Counted from the stretch's first letter, positions 34,225 through 46,868 are shown. The stretch: 64,000 bases of DNA from Paramacrobiotus metropolitanus (GCF_019649055.1 NW_026570395.1:124001-188000); one strand, 5' to 3'. Notes: generated by a model from the sequence alone, not told the origin. A program made the numbers and translations.

Positions 34225-35042
34225 CTACTTTGGGCTCATTACGTTGAGGTATACAGTTTGCCGAATCCACTCATGTATGTCAGGATAGAGGCGGAACCAG
34301 CACTCCACCGGACCGCTGTCTTGCGGTGTTAGCTGGTGAAAAGGCATTCTGAAGTTAACTGTTTCATCCAGAGTTTCGTCAGTGCCATCAAAGGCCACAT
34401 TGGTCATCGTACCATGTCGCCAGTGGGGACCCAAGAGCGTCGCGTAAGGCTCTCCACTGGGAGCCATAATAACACGTCCGTTGTGGCGCCAGATCCACTT
34501 GTTGCGATAGTTCAAGATCATATATCTAGGCAAAGTAACGGACACGCTGCAATTAAATATCACATTATCTCCGACGTTTGTCCACACGTCCGCCATTTTG
34601 TTCACGAAAAGGTCACGTGCGCTGGTTAGTCGCGGCAGGATTTTGTAGCGACGTAGGACGTCATACTGTTCGTGGACAGGGTCCTTCAATAGGAGACATG
34701 TCACTTCGCCGCTGGAATGGATGGTTACATGGGCGATGCGAAAGAGGACCACGATGCTGGTCTGCGAGAAATTATATTTTCCGCGGTCCGGCCCTCCGGC
34801 CCGTATTGGTATGGCGCGGCCTTGATCATAAACGAGAGCGCCCTGATGTGTCCAAGAAATGAAGGACAGTGCGGCGCCGTCCGGTACTTCGCAGGTCATT
34901 GTGATTTCCGCTCCCAAACGCGGTCGACGGATTTTCCAGTCCGCTTCTGCACTGCCAAGCTTGGGTACCAAACTGTTGGGGAATTGAAGCTGGATTACAT
35001 CGGCGCGCCGGGTACCAATGCCATCGTCCACTATGTCATCGA
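34225..35042 (-). CDS. two-Ig-domain secreted protein, paralogue A (last exon)
   Basis: An exon after a TTCTTTATTTAG acceptor, in phase needing one base from an upstream exon, gives about 271 residues to a stop at 34,225. The first Ig domain has ITMTCEVPDG, ISWTHQG and SGEVTCLLL; the second has VIFNCSVSV, KWIWRHNGR and SGPVECWFRL, giving the Cys-Trp-Cys pattern twice. Several N-x-S/T sites and a short tail suggest a secreted or surface recognition protein. The signal-peptide exon was not located, so the gene is incomplete here. Clearly paralogous to 58,490-59,310 in sequence, exon border and orientation. No partner or pathway is evident. Confidence 0.68.
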
Positions 35043-35519
35043 CTAAATAAAGAAGCGGATTCAAATTCCAGTTACGGCATATCAAGCAATACTTACTGCA
35101 TATAATTATCAGTCAACGGCAGAAAAGTTTTCGTATATTCAAACAATAGGTTGAAAGCTAAATTACATAATTTTTACTACTCTGTACATGCACAAGCAAC
35201 AAGATAGAGCGCTTCCGGATAATAGCTATCGCTTGTATAAAAAACGTATGCACAGCTTGTTCACCCCAGGTGCAGATATTAAAAGAAATTGCTCCATTGT
35301 TATTTCCATTGCATTACAAGTACGATTCGTGCACCACAGTAAAACCCTTTTGAAATCTGCTCTTGCGCTGACAGTTATCAGCTAGGAATTGGAAAAGACT
35401 TCCCAGATTTTTGTTACTTAAACGTACGTATTTTTTTTGTTACTTAAACAGTTGTTGCATTAATGGTTGAAATAATTACTGGATGGTCACGTCCCTTAAA
35501 TTAATAAATACACAAATTA

Positions 35520-36700
35520 TCTGTTAGTTCGTACAAAGTGTTCTCGGTCCGGATCGATGAGCAGGAGCTTTGCTGACAGTACACGTCTGTACATTGCCTG
35601 GTTCAGGGCTCAGCAGTGACAGCAAAGCCCATAAAATCTTTTCCAGTAGGTGCATCTTCTGCTGCATACACAGGCACCCAGCATGTGCACCTGAATTACA
35701 ATAAAGCGCCAGTTTGTACAGCGGTTAACCCCTGTCGCACCATCCGGCATGTGTAGCGTGGAACTAATCTTTTACGGTTGCACTGCGATTGTAGTCCGCT
35801 CTGTAAACGAAGATGAGGCGCAATCCGACTTGCTCATGCATCTTTCAGGTATTAAATATCGATAGATGATTTTCTGGGGATAATGGCAATCCATGAGCGG
35901 ATCTTGACAAGTGAGGTCCGGACGGTTGGGAAAACGTCCGGAAAAATATGAAATTCGTTGTCATTACATCGTTTTTCAATACACTTGCAACAGAATACGG
36001 TAGGGAGTATGCCAGCGCATCATCGAGGAATAAAACTGCAATTATTGCCTGACGGCTTTTGCACCTGACCCAGAAGCACAAGAAGCAGGTACTCCATATT
36101 CTGATTGCTCATTCCCATCACGATCATGCAAAGAACATGATTATCGCACTGTACTTTGGTTTCCAGTTTAAATAAAATTATCATAATCCCTTTTTACAGA
36201 AAAATGAAAACTGTGCTGAAACTCAAAATCGAAATTCGTTAAACCGGTTTCTCTTCACCGGTTGAAACATCAGGTTCATCAGCCGGCCATGTTAGTTCGA
36301 ATTAAGGCAATCCCAGCTGCAAACAGCTGATTTCATTCCAGTCGATCATGCGATACATTTACTATGTTGGAGGCAAATGATAGAATGTTGACAATTGCTA
36401 CAAAATGATACTGCAGTCTGTACTTCAGTCGAAGCCCTGCCGTGCACGTGGCATGTACTGTAATGTAATGGAATTCCAGTTCCCTGAACAACTATACGTA
36501 ACTGCTTTTCAGTTCCAACGAGTACGTACTCATAAAAATAATAATATTATTATATTATTATTAAGCTGACTAATGCTCTACCAAGGTACTGTATTGTACA
36601 TCCTTACATGCTTAACTCTACTCTACAGGCTTCTTGGTATTGCGCACTTAACGTACAGAATAATTACGAAGTATCAGTATGCACATACTTAAATAAATTA
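35520..36700. repeat. conserved flank of the Ig gene duplication, copy A
   Basis: Aligns with 60,780-62,190: GTCCGGATCGATGAGCAGGA, GAGCGGATCTTGAC, TTGAAACATCAGGTTCATCA, CTTCTTGGTATT. On the minus strand short conserved peptide stretches appear (LPYSVASVLKNDVM against LPYTAASVLNYDVM; MHLLEKIL), so it may hold a decayed gene, but no frame stays open in both copies. Confidence 0.65.
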
Positions 36701-37990
36701 ATAATAATTAATGATACGTATTTGCGTATGTGGGCTTGTAATCCAGTGTCCCGGGAAATATTAAATGTACCGTAGCCACATGTACACCTACTGTACTTCA
36801 CCATAGTGGATAATGGCTGTTATTAAGTACATTAGTATACCACTGCCATGTATTTAATCGTCGCTTTGACTCTCCACTTTGCAAACCGGGAATATCTGTA
36901 CGGAGTAGGTAGTGGGTTGAGTCACACTCTGTGCTTCTATTGAGTCCTTTGGAGAGTCCTTTGGAGAGTCAATCAGAGTTGCGCAGCAACTCATCGCGTT
37001 ATCATAAAGTAAAAGTGCACGATACAAATGCAGCAGAAAAGTTGTATTAAGCATACTATTGAAAGTAATGACCTGATACCCTCTGTTAAAGTAGAGTTCA
37101 AGCATCGATCACTCAGATACACAAACTACAAAGACAAGGAAACCACAGATGCGCACTTTTGGTTGTTGGTTTACCGACCGAAATAGACCCTAACGCCGCA
37201 GGTCAACCTGTGGAGTTAGCTTTAGTCGCAATTTGCACCAAGTCATTTGCTTATACCGTAAAGCATAGACCGCCACAATATTACTAGAGTATCCATTTGT
37301 GATTCATGGCGGTAAATTACAATACCTTTCTCTTACAGTTTTTTATTTCACATCCGGCACGTCGTCATCTGCACGGCGATCGCTTTGCGACGTACGGAAT
37401 AGGCCGAATAACAGGAAAGGTATCACTGACATTGGCGTATTCCTTGGCACGGAAACGGCAACCGTCTCTAGCCACTTTCTGAGAAAAACGTAAAACGTAA
37501 AACGCTCGACAGATTTTTGTCACTGCCATGACGGAACAGGGCACGGTCAAAAGCTACAGATTCAGGAAGCATTTTTTGGCAGAAAAATAGGGTACTCCCA
37601 GGTCTAGGATGTGTTCATTGACAATGATTGAATCAGCGAAGCCAAACAAAAATAGATCTGTAATTGTGTGCTGCGAATGTCTCATTTTGTGCGTGCCTAC
37701 TTTATAGCTACCATTTATCAATGCAGTTGCACCTTTTCCGAAGAATTTTTTTATTTTGGAATAATTATTTATCTGGTCATGGATTGACTGCCGAACGCGA
37801 ACGGCGACAAAACTGAAATGCTACTTGTGTTACCAATAATACGCTGAGCCAAAAGCTGTTTCCACTGTAATAGCAAAGTGTATGCCATCGTTCGGTCAAC
37901 TGCCAAAATTAAAGCTGCAAATTTAACTAGGCGCAACACACATTATATAGTGAAATCAGCACAGCGTACACAATCTTTGATATTAACCAT
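36701..37990. other. intergenic, nothing recognised
   Basis: No gene or repeat that I can support. A short direct duplication (TCCTTTGGAGAG) occurs at 36,942-36,966. Confidence 0.45.
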
Positions 37991-37992
37991 CA

Positions 37993-40200
37993 GGAAAAGA
38001 TCACTGCCTGAGAAGTCAAGCGGTAAATACGATCGTAACATAACACGACACAATCGGTTACAACCGGCAATCGGATGTGAATCTAACTAGCACTGTGCTT
38101 TCCGCGATACATGCATAATTTAACACTGAACAATTTATGCATTTATATTATTGCATTGGTATTATTGTTGCGCCATGAAATGCGTGTGTTTCCACATATT
38201 CTGCGCAGTAAGAGTTAAGAAGTTTACATACTTGTTCATGGACGCTCAGTACTTTTGTTTTTCAGGTAACAATCAGCTCGTGCAGTGATAATTTTTATAC
38301 CATCTCGCTAAACGACAACACCGCCATCGAAAAGTGTGAAGCTTTTCCATCCTATTCTTGCTCTGTCTCGAATGCCGTTTGCAGAGCTTCCGGACGTGTT
38401 TACGCGGATGCCTTATACGGGGCCACAATATCGTATGGCTGCTACTGCGATAGCCCGACATTCCGACCAGTCATACAAGGGACCATCGCAGCGAACGGAT
38501 TATACGGTCCCGGTAGTACGAAATGCTTGCCTAGTGAGTCCAATGGTTTTGTGTGCGCCTTCATATACATAACCAAGAACTTGTTTTTGTTTGTAGCGGC
38601 TTTCGTGCCGCGAAGCGCGGCATCATGTCGGATTGACGCGGACTGTGCGCTGATTCCGTACAGCCGATGCTCGTTCGACTGGTTCTCATTCGCCAATGTC
38701 TGCGTGTGCGATAAAGCCAGTGGTTACGAAACGGTTCTCGTGGATGTGAGCCCAGAGAAAAGCAGCCCACATGTGCTGTATCGTTGTGCAAGTATGTTTA
38801 TGAAATACAAGCATGTTATTGTAAAAAATTGTTATGCTTAAATTAATTTAAATTGTTATGCTTAATCAATGTAGATATGAACGTAACAGATCGCTTGTTA
38901 TTTAATATGCTGAGCCTTCAACATAATAAGAGTGGTCAATCTTTAAGGAACACAGTGTACTGCGCCACAATGTTCTTCGTCGACCACGACTACTGTCACT
39001 CCAATGACGACCCCGCAATCCGGCCAGTGCGAGCCCGGTTATTCCGTGATTAACGGGTATTGTGCGGGTACTCATGCACTTGCTAGTTGCTGTCAATGTA
39101 TTTGTGAATTGGTTAGCCAGTTTAATTGCCAATTTCGTTATCATACGCCAAAGTAGCCGCAAATTTATTACGACGTGCCTCCGTAATTTTCATGGCATGA
39201 CGGATAACGTTTGATGTGGCGCTTCAAAACCTTAAGAAATTTCTTCTACTCAGGGAATTTTGGAGCACGCTGTTCGAAGCCCAGTGATTGTCTTCTGGCT
39301 GCCAATTTGGACTGTATAGCCAATCAGTGTTTCTGTCGTCGGTACCACGCTCCTGTAAGATCGCTGCTTCTCGGTGGGAAAATTGTGGCTTGCAAAGGTT
39401 ATCTAGCAATTCTATTAAATGTCTATTAAAGCATGTGGCACATTACTAAAAAGTCTTTATACATCTGCAGGCTTCGTTAACGCTTTCCGTACAAACTAAC
39501 TGAAATTTTTTGCAGCGGCATTCGGACAGCCGTGCCAGTATCTTACGGATTGCGGCCGACCATACATGGTGTGTCACAAAAGCGACCAGTATGGCATGGG
39601 AGCATGCGCTTGTCCGGAAGGGCAAGGATGGGATACGGGCGGTAGCGCATGTATGTCATAGTCTTCATGATGCTTATGGATTATGCTGTACACAAATTTC
39701 TTTTTATCGCTATGAACGATGGTTTGCTTAAAATGCTTTGGTACTAAAAGCTCCGATCAATTCAGAAATCACTTTTATCGCTGGCGTACTTCTACAGAAC
39801 AAGACATAGATAAGAAAATGACCTGACTTGTGAGCCCTGAGGTGAGGAGCCACAAATTAAGAAGTTTAGTAAACTCCGTATTACACAAATACGTAGTTAT
39901 TAAACGAATTTACAGATTTTGAAATTTATTGCTAACATTTCGTCAAAGCACGGTGTAACGAAATTTTGGTCTGGATTTGTTCTTATGGGATCTGTGCAGT
40001 TTTGCACAAAGTTTCAAGAGGATAATTTGAATTTTGAGCGCAAAAACCCCATTAATCTTATGTCTATATAATTTGCCATTTCTTAGTTGCCCGGTCTGGG
40101 CGCGTAAAACCCTTCTCGCAGGAGTTATACAAATTATTTACAAAGATAAAGCCATGCAGATAAGACTTTCTTGATGCGTATGATAGGAAAAAATTACAGT
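37993..40200. repeat. duplicated segment, copy 2 (pairs with 22,196-24,250)
   Basis: Homologous to the first copy from GGAAAAGATCACTGCCTGAG to about GTCTGGGCGCGTAAAA near 40,100. Carries the intact EB gene. It has about 60 bp more sequence just before the start codon than copy 1. Confidence 0.8.
38175..39661 (+). CDS. secreted cysteine-rich EB-module protein
   Basis: Six exons join in one frame of 906 bases (301 residues): 38,175-38,207, 38,266-38,533, 38,597-38,791, 38,948-39,067, 39,254-39,397 and 39,516-39,661. The start MKCVCFHIFCAVTIS is a short hydrophobic leader. Exon 2 has ten Cys (SSCSDN, SYSCSVSNAVCRAS, YGCYCDSP). Exon 3 has CRIDADCALIPYSRC and NVCVCDKASGY, exon 5 CSKPSDCLLAANLDC and QCFCRR, exon 6 GQPCQYLTDCGRPY and ACACPEGQGW: repeated C-x5-C...C-x-C groups typical of EB modules in ecdysozoan extracellular proteins. 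Exon 4 is a Thr/Pro linker. Probable role is extracellular, unknown. Its sister at 22,306-23,704 is broken. Confidence 0.72.
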
Positions 40201-41350
40201 GGACGTACGCGGTTTAATACTATCCCAATAATTATACTGGACCATTTTCCGGAATTGCTCTACGGCTTACAGCCACCTCCATTCTACATTCAGTTATTCT
40301 ATTGCTAGTTAGGAGAATACGGAATAATAATTACTGTTTTCAGTGTACATTGTTTACTGCTTTCATCCATAATAACCAAGTTTGCACTGATATTGTTGTT
40401 TGTACAGCATCTGTCCTGATATGGCAATGCCATGCAGAGAGAGGACAGGACGTACGACTCGGTACCCTATTAACAATGTTTACGTGAAACCACAAATCCG
40501 TGTGTTTCGGATGATTGATTCACAAAAAACGGCATGTGATACACAAATGTGCATGTCGGTTCATTCAAAACTATTTCGCGCCGACTGATAACGTCTGCGC
40601 AGTTACATTTTTCGCTGGTGCAGCATGAAAGCTGTCCTGATAGAACATATTTCTTTCGGAAAACACAAAAAAATGGTTTCACTTGAGCAATGAGCAAAAA
40701 TGCATTTTCTAACTAAAAATCTGTTGCATTTTCTAGTTAGAAAATCGGTTTAGCTAGCACTTTAATCTGTTGTCAGATGATGAATGTCGTACGTAAATGA
40801 TAATTGTGCTCGTTGCTACACAGTTTTTCAATGCCGAATTTGCTAATGAAGTGCGGATAGTAAAAACCCTCAACAGAATAACAACATTGAGAAGGAGCTC
40901 GTACCTTAATACTCACAAGCAAGTACGAGTTTATGACAAGCAAAGTCACTTCAACATTAAGTACTCGACAATTAATAAGAAATTAGTAACAGATAATACG
41001 ATTAGATACAACAAATTTTGTGCAAAAGGAACACAATTTAAATCCGTACAGTTTATGTCTGTATGCGACAAAATATGACACGTTACAAAATCTCTTTTTT
41101 TTCCGCCAAAAAAGTGCTGATTTAAGGGGTACTGTGACCCACGCGAACTACGGGTGACTACTCATGTGGATACAAGTACCGAAATCCATATGAATCACTC
41201 ATTCACTGTTAATGGGGGTACCAGAACACTGCCAAACTACAGCAGCAAATGTAGTGTTGTGGTTCATAATTGATTCATTTGATGGTGTGTACTGTGTACT
41301 GTAAACTGATATTGTCGGGTATAAAAAAAGTGCACTGCACAGTTGCAAAG
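40201..41350. other. intergenic, nothing recognised
   Basis: AT-rich sequence with short frames only. Confidence 0.45.
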
Positions 41351-41415
41351 GATTTGATTTATGGTTTTGTTATTACTGTACACTGTACAGTAATAACAAA
41401 ACCATAAATCAAATC
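41351..41415. repeat. perfect 30-bp-arm palindrome
   Basis: GATTTGATTTATGGTTTTGT continuing to TACTGTA, five unpaired bases, then the exact complement. Both arms are 30 bp without mismatch. It could be a recent inverted duplication or the footprint of an element; no gene overlaps it. Confidence 0.85.
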
Positions 41416-41891
41416 ACTGTAGTTGAATCCGTACGGATTATTTGTTCAATTTCATTGAACAGCTATGATGAACCTCTGCATAACAAATTCGAAAACGTGC
41501 ACAAGCATACACATTTCTAGCTCAAGATACGAGACTACGAGTTTCTTAAATCAAAAACGAGCAAAGTACAGTAAAAAAGAAACTTTTGTGTTGACAGTTG
41601 TAGAAAGGTCGGATCTGAATTAATAAATGCAATACTCGTATTGGAGAAAATAATGTTGTACCCACATCTTACGTGTTGATACACTGGAATAAGTTTTTTA
41701 CCGAATAGCAGATTACGCTGATTATGAAGAAACGACAACAGCGCTGAACAGACAGACCTTAATCATGATATACAAATTCAATGGGCGAGAAGAGTCGGTA
41801 ACATGAATGTAACGAATAATCAAAGTTACCGGCGACTAAGTTACGTGACGACGTAATAAGGTACTCGTAATTACTAAATCCTGCCTCTTCC
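41416..41891. other. 3' flank of the cysteine-repeat gene
   Basis: No gene seen. Confidence 0.4.
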
Positions 41892-42800
41892 TTAATTCTT
41901 GCATTTCTCGCCAAATTGCGGACGATAACACTTTCCGGATTTCCCGCATGGTTGTTCGCCGTTCTCGCACACAATCCCGTGGGGGTAGCACTTCTCCCGA
42001 ATCTTGAGATAACAACGTGCACCACATGCCGCTTCGCTCGTCCCACACACCGTCCCATTGGTGCAATTTTCGCGGATTTTATGGTAGCATTGCGTTCCGC
42101 AAGCTGCCTCGCTCATTCCACACACCGTTCCATTCGTGCAACTCTCCCGGATTTTATGATAACAATGTGCCCCGCACGCTGCTTCCCCCATCCCGCATAC
42201 TGTCCCATTTGTACAGCTCTCGCGGATTTTATGATAGCACCGACTCCCGCAAGCCGCCTCTCCCATTCCACATACGGTGCCGTTGGTACAGGTTTCACGG
42301 ATGCGATGGTAACATTTGCTGCCGCAGCGCTCTTCACTGAACCCACATTTCGGCGGCGGTAAAATGCGGCCCTTCTCGCAGGCTTCACCGTCCTGTGGCC
42401 GGTAGCAATCCTTGTGGCCGCATGGCTGGGCTCCGTAGGGGCACACGACGCCGTCGGTGCCAACTCTTTTGGTGTTCACATTGACTGCAAATTTTTGGTA
42501 TTTATTTACAAATTTATCTTGGGCCACAGCAGAGATTGATTGAAACGATTGAATTATTATGCGCGATGTAATAAACGAATACGGCAATTGTCTTGATGGT
42601 ATAACTATAATACGAGCATTATGAAGTGAGTACTGAATGAGCACCTAATCAATTTAATCGCGAGGCACTACCTGTACCGTAAGTTTCTATTGATTATTAC
42701 TGATATATCTGTATAATATGAATACTACAAAGAACTTACCGGGGAAATATAGTGCTGCTGCCAGGACAGCCAAAATTAGATTGCTAACGATAAAACACAT
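41892..42800 (-). CDS. secreted protein of tandem cysteine repeats
   Basis: Two exons, 42,740-42,800 and 41,892-42,484, join in phase 1 (donor CCG|GTAAG, acceptor TTGCAG) into 217 residues. Exon 1 reads MCFIVSNLILAVLAAALYFP, a signal peptide. After an N-terminal cysteine block (CPYGAQPCGHKDCYRPQDGE) come five or more ~24-residue repeats of the form C-TNGTVCGMGEAACG-x2-CYHKIRE, ending with a diverged unit (CENGEQPCGKSGKCYRPQFG) that mirrors the N-terminal block. Each repeat has four Cys and an N-G-T glycosylation site. The repeats are alike at DNA level, so the array expanded recently. Not a family I can name; an extracellular matrix, cuticle or defence role is guesswork. Confidence 0.72.
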
Positions 42801-43004
42801 GGTTGGACCAGAATAATAATTATTGCGTCCTGTAATAATATTGTAATCTACGGTCTACACCAATGTTTCAACGGCCAATAAAAGATAAGGACTCTTTGAT
42901 TTCTTTCCTTCTCCTAAAAGAGCATGTAGGCTTCTTTAACCACTAGTAGCAGACACGTGTAAGTATAATAAAGTAGTATAACAAAGTTGTACAATGTACA
43001 TTAT

Positions 43005-43260
43005 ATCATGCCCTCCATCAGAAAAGTACGGTTGTGCTTTTAAGATCGCAATAACAGATTCCAGTCTAAATAATCGTTCTCTGACCACAGCAAGACAGGC
43101 ATAAAAGCAGAACGGAAAGCGTAAGAAGTACAGTACCGAAATTACAGATGCTCTACCGGTTGAGCACATTGCGGAATGGTGTTGTATGATAAGATGTGAT
43201 CGACTGTGATTTTTGTAGCCTCGATTGCCATGTGCAGTATTCAGAACGGTGGCTACGCGA
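43005..43260. repeat. dispersed repeat shared with 24,160-24,850
   Basis: 43,005-43,150 matches 24,160-24,310 in direct orientation; 43,190-43,255 matches part of the 24,566 tandem repeat in inverted orientation (GTGATCGACTGTGATTTTT). Confidence 0.7.
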
Positions 43261-44866
43261 TTTTGGTTAGGCTATCCCAGGGAAGTCACTTTCGTATGCT
43301 CACTTACGTGGCGGAAATTTTAAGCAGTATGATGCTGGCAATCGTCTCGTATCTTATAACTGGTTGGTAGCAGCTTTGACACCGCCCATCGATTCCGACT
43401 GGCGCCCATCGATGAGTTGGCTCCAGTCTTCGGTGGGCCGGCATATCTGACGCTGTGTTTGTTAGATTTCTCCCTGTTAAAATCTTGAGACCATTCCGTG
43501 TCATGATACCGACTAGCCTTAAGATTTTAACATGGTTTGATTCTAGATCAGTAATCGAATACAGCAGTCGAGAAGATAACTTTTTGGAAGGCACAAAACA
43601 GTAGAAAAAATTATGGCCACTATCCACCATAGCACCGCATTAAAAATGCGTCTCGCATTCCAAGGCACGCAGAATATATGGCAATTCCCATGCAGAAGAT
43701 CGAAAGGGACGTAACTATTCGGAGCTCACTGATCGTTATTTTTTCCAACCACTGGCTTTCGTAACTATGGGGAGTTCCGGCATTAGTACCGGTGAGCTTC
43801 ATTAGGGGAGTTGACCGACGTATCGCAGATCAAACAGGAAAAGCGCGAGCTACCGAACATTTGTGGCAGTTCGTATCACTGTAGAACTTCAGCGCGGAAA
43901 TGCGGCGCGGAAATGCGAGGAACTGCTGGGTGTTCTAGAGAGCTGCAAGAGTTATTTTGCTTGTTATAATTATTGGAGATTGTAATTTTAAGTGCAAATG
44001 GCGTGTACAAGTTATAAATAAAAATTGTAATACGCATGCAAGCTTCATTTACCGTACTTATGTGACGTTGTCACGGTCCCACAACATGCCTAATGCGGTC
44101 GGCAAATCGTATTACATATAAAATTTTTCTGACTTTACTTCGTTTACCGATCATTGCCCATAGGTTGCCGTAACCACTGAGGTTTTTTAGTGAATGGTGT
44201 GCGACTGTGCCTTCTCAAATCGGTGGTCGACATATCACAAAGCCACAAGGTACAATTCTTGACGAAACTTCACGGAATTTCTTTAGTTTTATTCTAATCA
44301 TTTTAAAACCTACGAAAAATTGCAAGATTCAGCTTTTGGGATAACCTGGATTTGGAATTTGCATTGCTGGATAATAACATTAGAGTTAGAGGTTGTACGT
44401 ATACATGTATGCCGACCACGTAATAAACTAGTACAGTAGTCGCAGTTATTTTTGTATATAGATACACGTTAATTTTCTGAACAACATTTTGAACAGCTGC
44501 GGTGCAAGTAAGCAAACAGTATTTATAAAGCAAACACTTGATTATCTGCATACTCATTAGAGTTTAGTAAAGATAATGTGAAGTAGTTATCCTTGGCTAT
44601 CGTTGTACTTGATACCACGATTATTCCGCTTCCTAACGGCAGGCATACGTATAGTAGTAGGTGCGATACATACGATCTAATGGTTAGTCTACATATACAA
44701 CATGTAATCGGCAGTCAGCAGAGCACCGTCGGCAACATAGCTCGTTGTCCAGATACATTGCATACTGCATTTGTATCGATTGCAGCGCACATTGCTGGTT
44801 CCATTGCACGCGTAAACCTCTCGAGCCATCACGTAAAATTCACGGATGTAACGTGATTCCGCAACA
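43261..44866. other. intergenic, nothing certain
   Basis: A minus-strand frame at 43,304-43,630 reads PAHRRLEPTHRWAPVGIDGR then CQSC and could be a small coding relic, but it has no recognisable fold. Nothing else seen. Confidence 0.4.
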
Positions 44867-46289
44867 ATGTCTCTGAATGGAAAAGTCGCCGTTGTCACCG
44901 GGGCATCTCGCGGTATCGGTAAAGGTATTGCGCTGCAGTTAGGAGGAGCAGGGGGAAAAGTCTACATCACAGGTACTGGGTACAAGACTTCTACGTGCAC
45001 TTCCAGTGTTTCACTGGGGACTCCATGTACGCATCTATTGCAGGCCGAGCGCCAGCGAACGCCGACCGCGACGCTCCAGGAAGCTTAACCGAAACCGCAA
45101 AAGAGGTACGTGGATAAATTTTCTAAACTTAGCTGCTTTTGCTTTACGGTTTGCAGTCGTATTAGATCGAAAAACGTGGCGGTACAGCGGTAGCAGTTTA
45201 TTGCGACAGCAGCAAGGATGACGATCTTTCCGCGCTCTTTGATCGCGTTGCCACAGAAAACGGCAGACTGGATGTCTTGGTGAACAACGCATACGCTGCG
45301 GTCCCGGAATTGTACCAGAATTTAGGGAAACCGTTCTGGGAAATATCGGAAGGCATCTGGGATCGCGGAACGCAGATTGGATTGAGGTACTCGATCCTCA
45401 TTTACGCTTTAGCTCGTAAGCTGTTACGGTTTCAGAAAAGACACATTTCTTGTAGGGATTACTACGTTTCAGCATGCAAAGCAGCAAAAATAATGGTCCC
45501 ACAGAAATCCGGTCTAATTATCAATATTTCGTCAATTGGAGCCGAGGAGTACCTTTTTACTCCTGTCTATGGAATTGGGAAAACTGCCGTACGCATTAAG
45601 TACTAAACCAAAGTAAAAGATCAGAACATTCTTATGAAATTGAAATCTTTGTGTTTCTTGCAATTGTTAATGATGTTTATAGCAAATGTGTACATTACAT
45701 TTCATATACTATATACCGTTTAGCGATATTTTTGCGCTGCGTCCCGGTAAAAAACGTCACCGTGTATATTTTTAGTGTGACCGTATGGCTGCCGACTGTG
45801 CCTTGGAGTTGAAATCCCACGGTGTGAATTTTATCAGTTTATGGCCCGGTGCCGTAAAAACGGAACTGATGGATAAGTATCACAAGGAATTTGAGGCCGA
45901 TGCCGCCCGATTTAGTGGAGAAACGGCCAAATTGGGCCTGAATTCTATGATCTTTGATGAACACGAGGAATCTATGGAGTATGCTGGCATGTGCATTGTC
46001 GCACTGGCTCAAGGTATGGAGAACACTAATAGCACCAAAAATCTATCCCGCAAAACTTGCGTTTCACAACACGAAAGTGAACGGATGCACATATTAAGTA
46101 TAAACAATTTTTTATCGGCATCTTTGTAGTAAATCGTGTTTCCGCAAAACTTTGATGACCTGCTGTAGGCATCTGTTTGATAGTCTCCTCACCTGTGTTG
46201 CAGATAATGAGCTTACTACGAAATCGGGAACCGTGTTGACCACAGCCGACGTTGGTAAAACTTATGGATTGAAAGATATTCCATTTTAA
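44867..46289 (+). CDS. DHRS1: DHRS1-like short-chain dehydrogenase/reductase
   Basis: Six exons (44,867-44,972; 45,044-45,105; 45,166-45,386; 45,456-45,588; 45,776-46,013; 46,204-46,289) join without a break into 846 bases, 281 residues; every intron is GT-AG. Hallmarks of the SDR fold: VVTGASRGIGKGIALQL (nucleotide binding), RLDVLVNNAYA, INISSIG with the catalytic Ser, YGIGKTA with Tyr and Lys, SLWPGAVKTEL. The spacing and the PFWEISEGIWD and YGLKDIPF blocks match DHRS1, an NAD(P)H-dependent carbonyl/steroid reductase of the ER in vertebrates (313 residues in human). Substrate here unknown. No C-terminal membrane anchor is seen. A tandem sister follows at 47,085. Confidence 0.85.
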
Positions 46290-46643
46290 ATTTTCCTCGC
46301 TTAGTGAAAAGTGAGCATTATGAACGAAAGCGCATTTTGAATTTAGTATTGAATTCTAGTTTCTTTGTAAATTCGTGTTATGCACACGCTTGTGTCTTCC
46401 GCTGAAAATTACGGAAGAAACGAGTATATTTGCTATAATATTACTATTATTACTCCGTTTACTGGTAATCACGGGAAATTAAACTGATATGAACATGCTG
46501 CTTTATTTTTCCATTAATGACAAGTTAGCACTTATTATCTATATACAAAAAAACACCATCGAAATTCTGTAAAACTTTTGAAGATTTTTAAGTTGACGCA
46601 CCGGCTTAAAATCAATAGAAGAAGTATTACAATCTATAGTAAC

Positions 46644-46868
46644 ATGGCTACACCACCACAAGAGTTTGAATGTGTACATTATCATATAAGTGGGCCCGCG
46701 GGTTTTTTATCAATGATAAATGCACCGGAAAACTGCACCATACTCCGGCTGCAAAACTGCCAAGCCGCGACGCCGAACAAAAGTCCTGATGCACCGTCTG
46801 CTGGCATAGTTGACGCAGCAGTTTCTCTTTATTTACTTAACGTGCCGCAGGCTCGAGAGTCTGAGTAA
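46644..46868 (+). CDS. possible small protein, unknown
   Basis: ATG to TAA, 74 residues (MATPPQEFECVHYHISGPAG..., ending ARESE), between the two dehydrogenase genes. Composition is protein-like and no other frame is open here, but there is no motif, signal peptide or paralogue. It could be one exon of a longer gene or chance. Confidence 0.3.
   Translation: MATPPQEFECVHYHISGPAGFLSMINAPENCTILRLQNCQAATPNKSPDAPSAGIVDAAVSLYLLNVPQARESE

Noticed and set aside
43304-43630. Transposase-like C-terminal fragment (GIDGRCQSCYQ)
   Set aside because: A single CxxC in a short frame is too little to assign a family.
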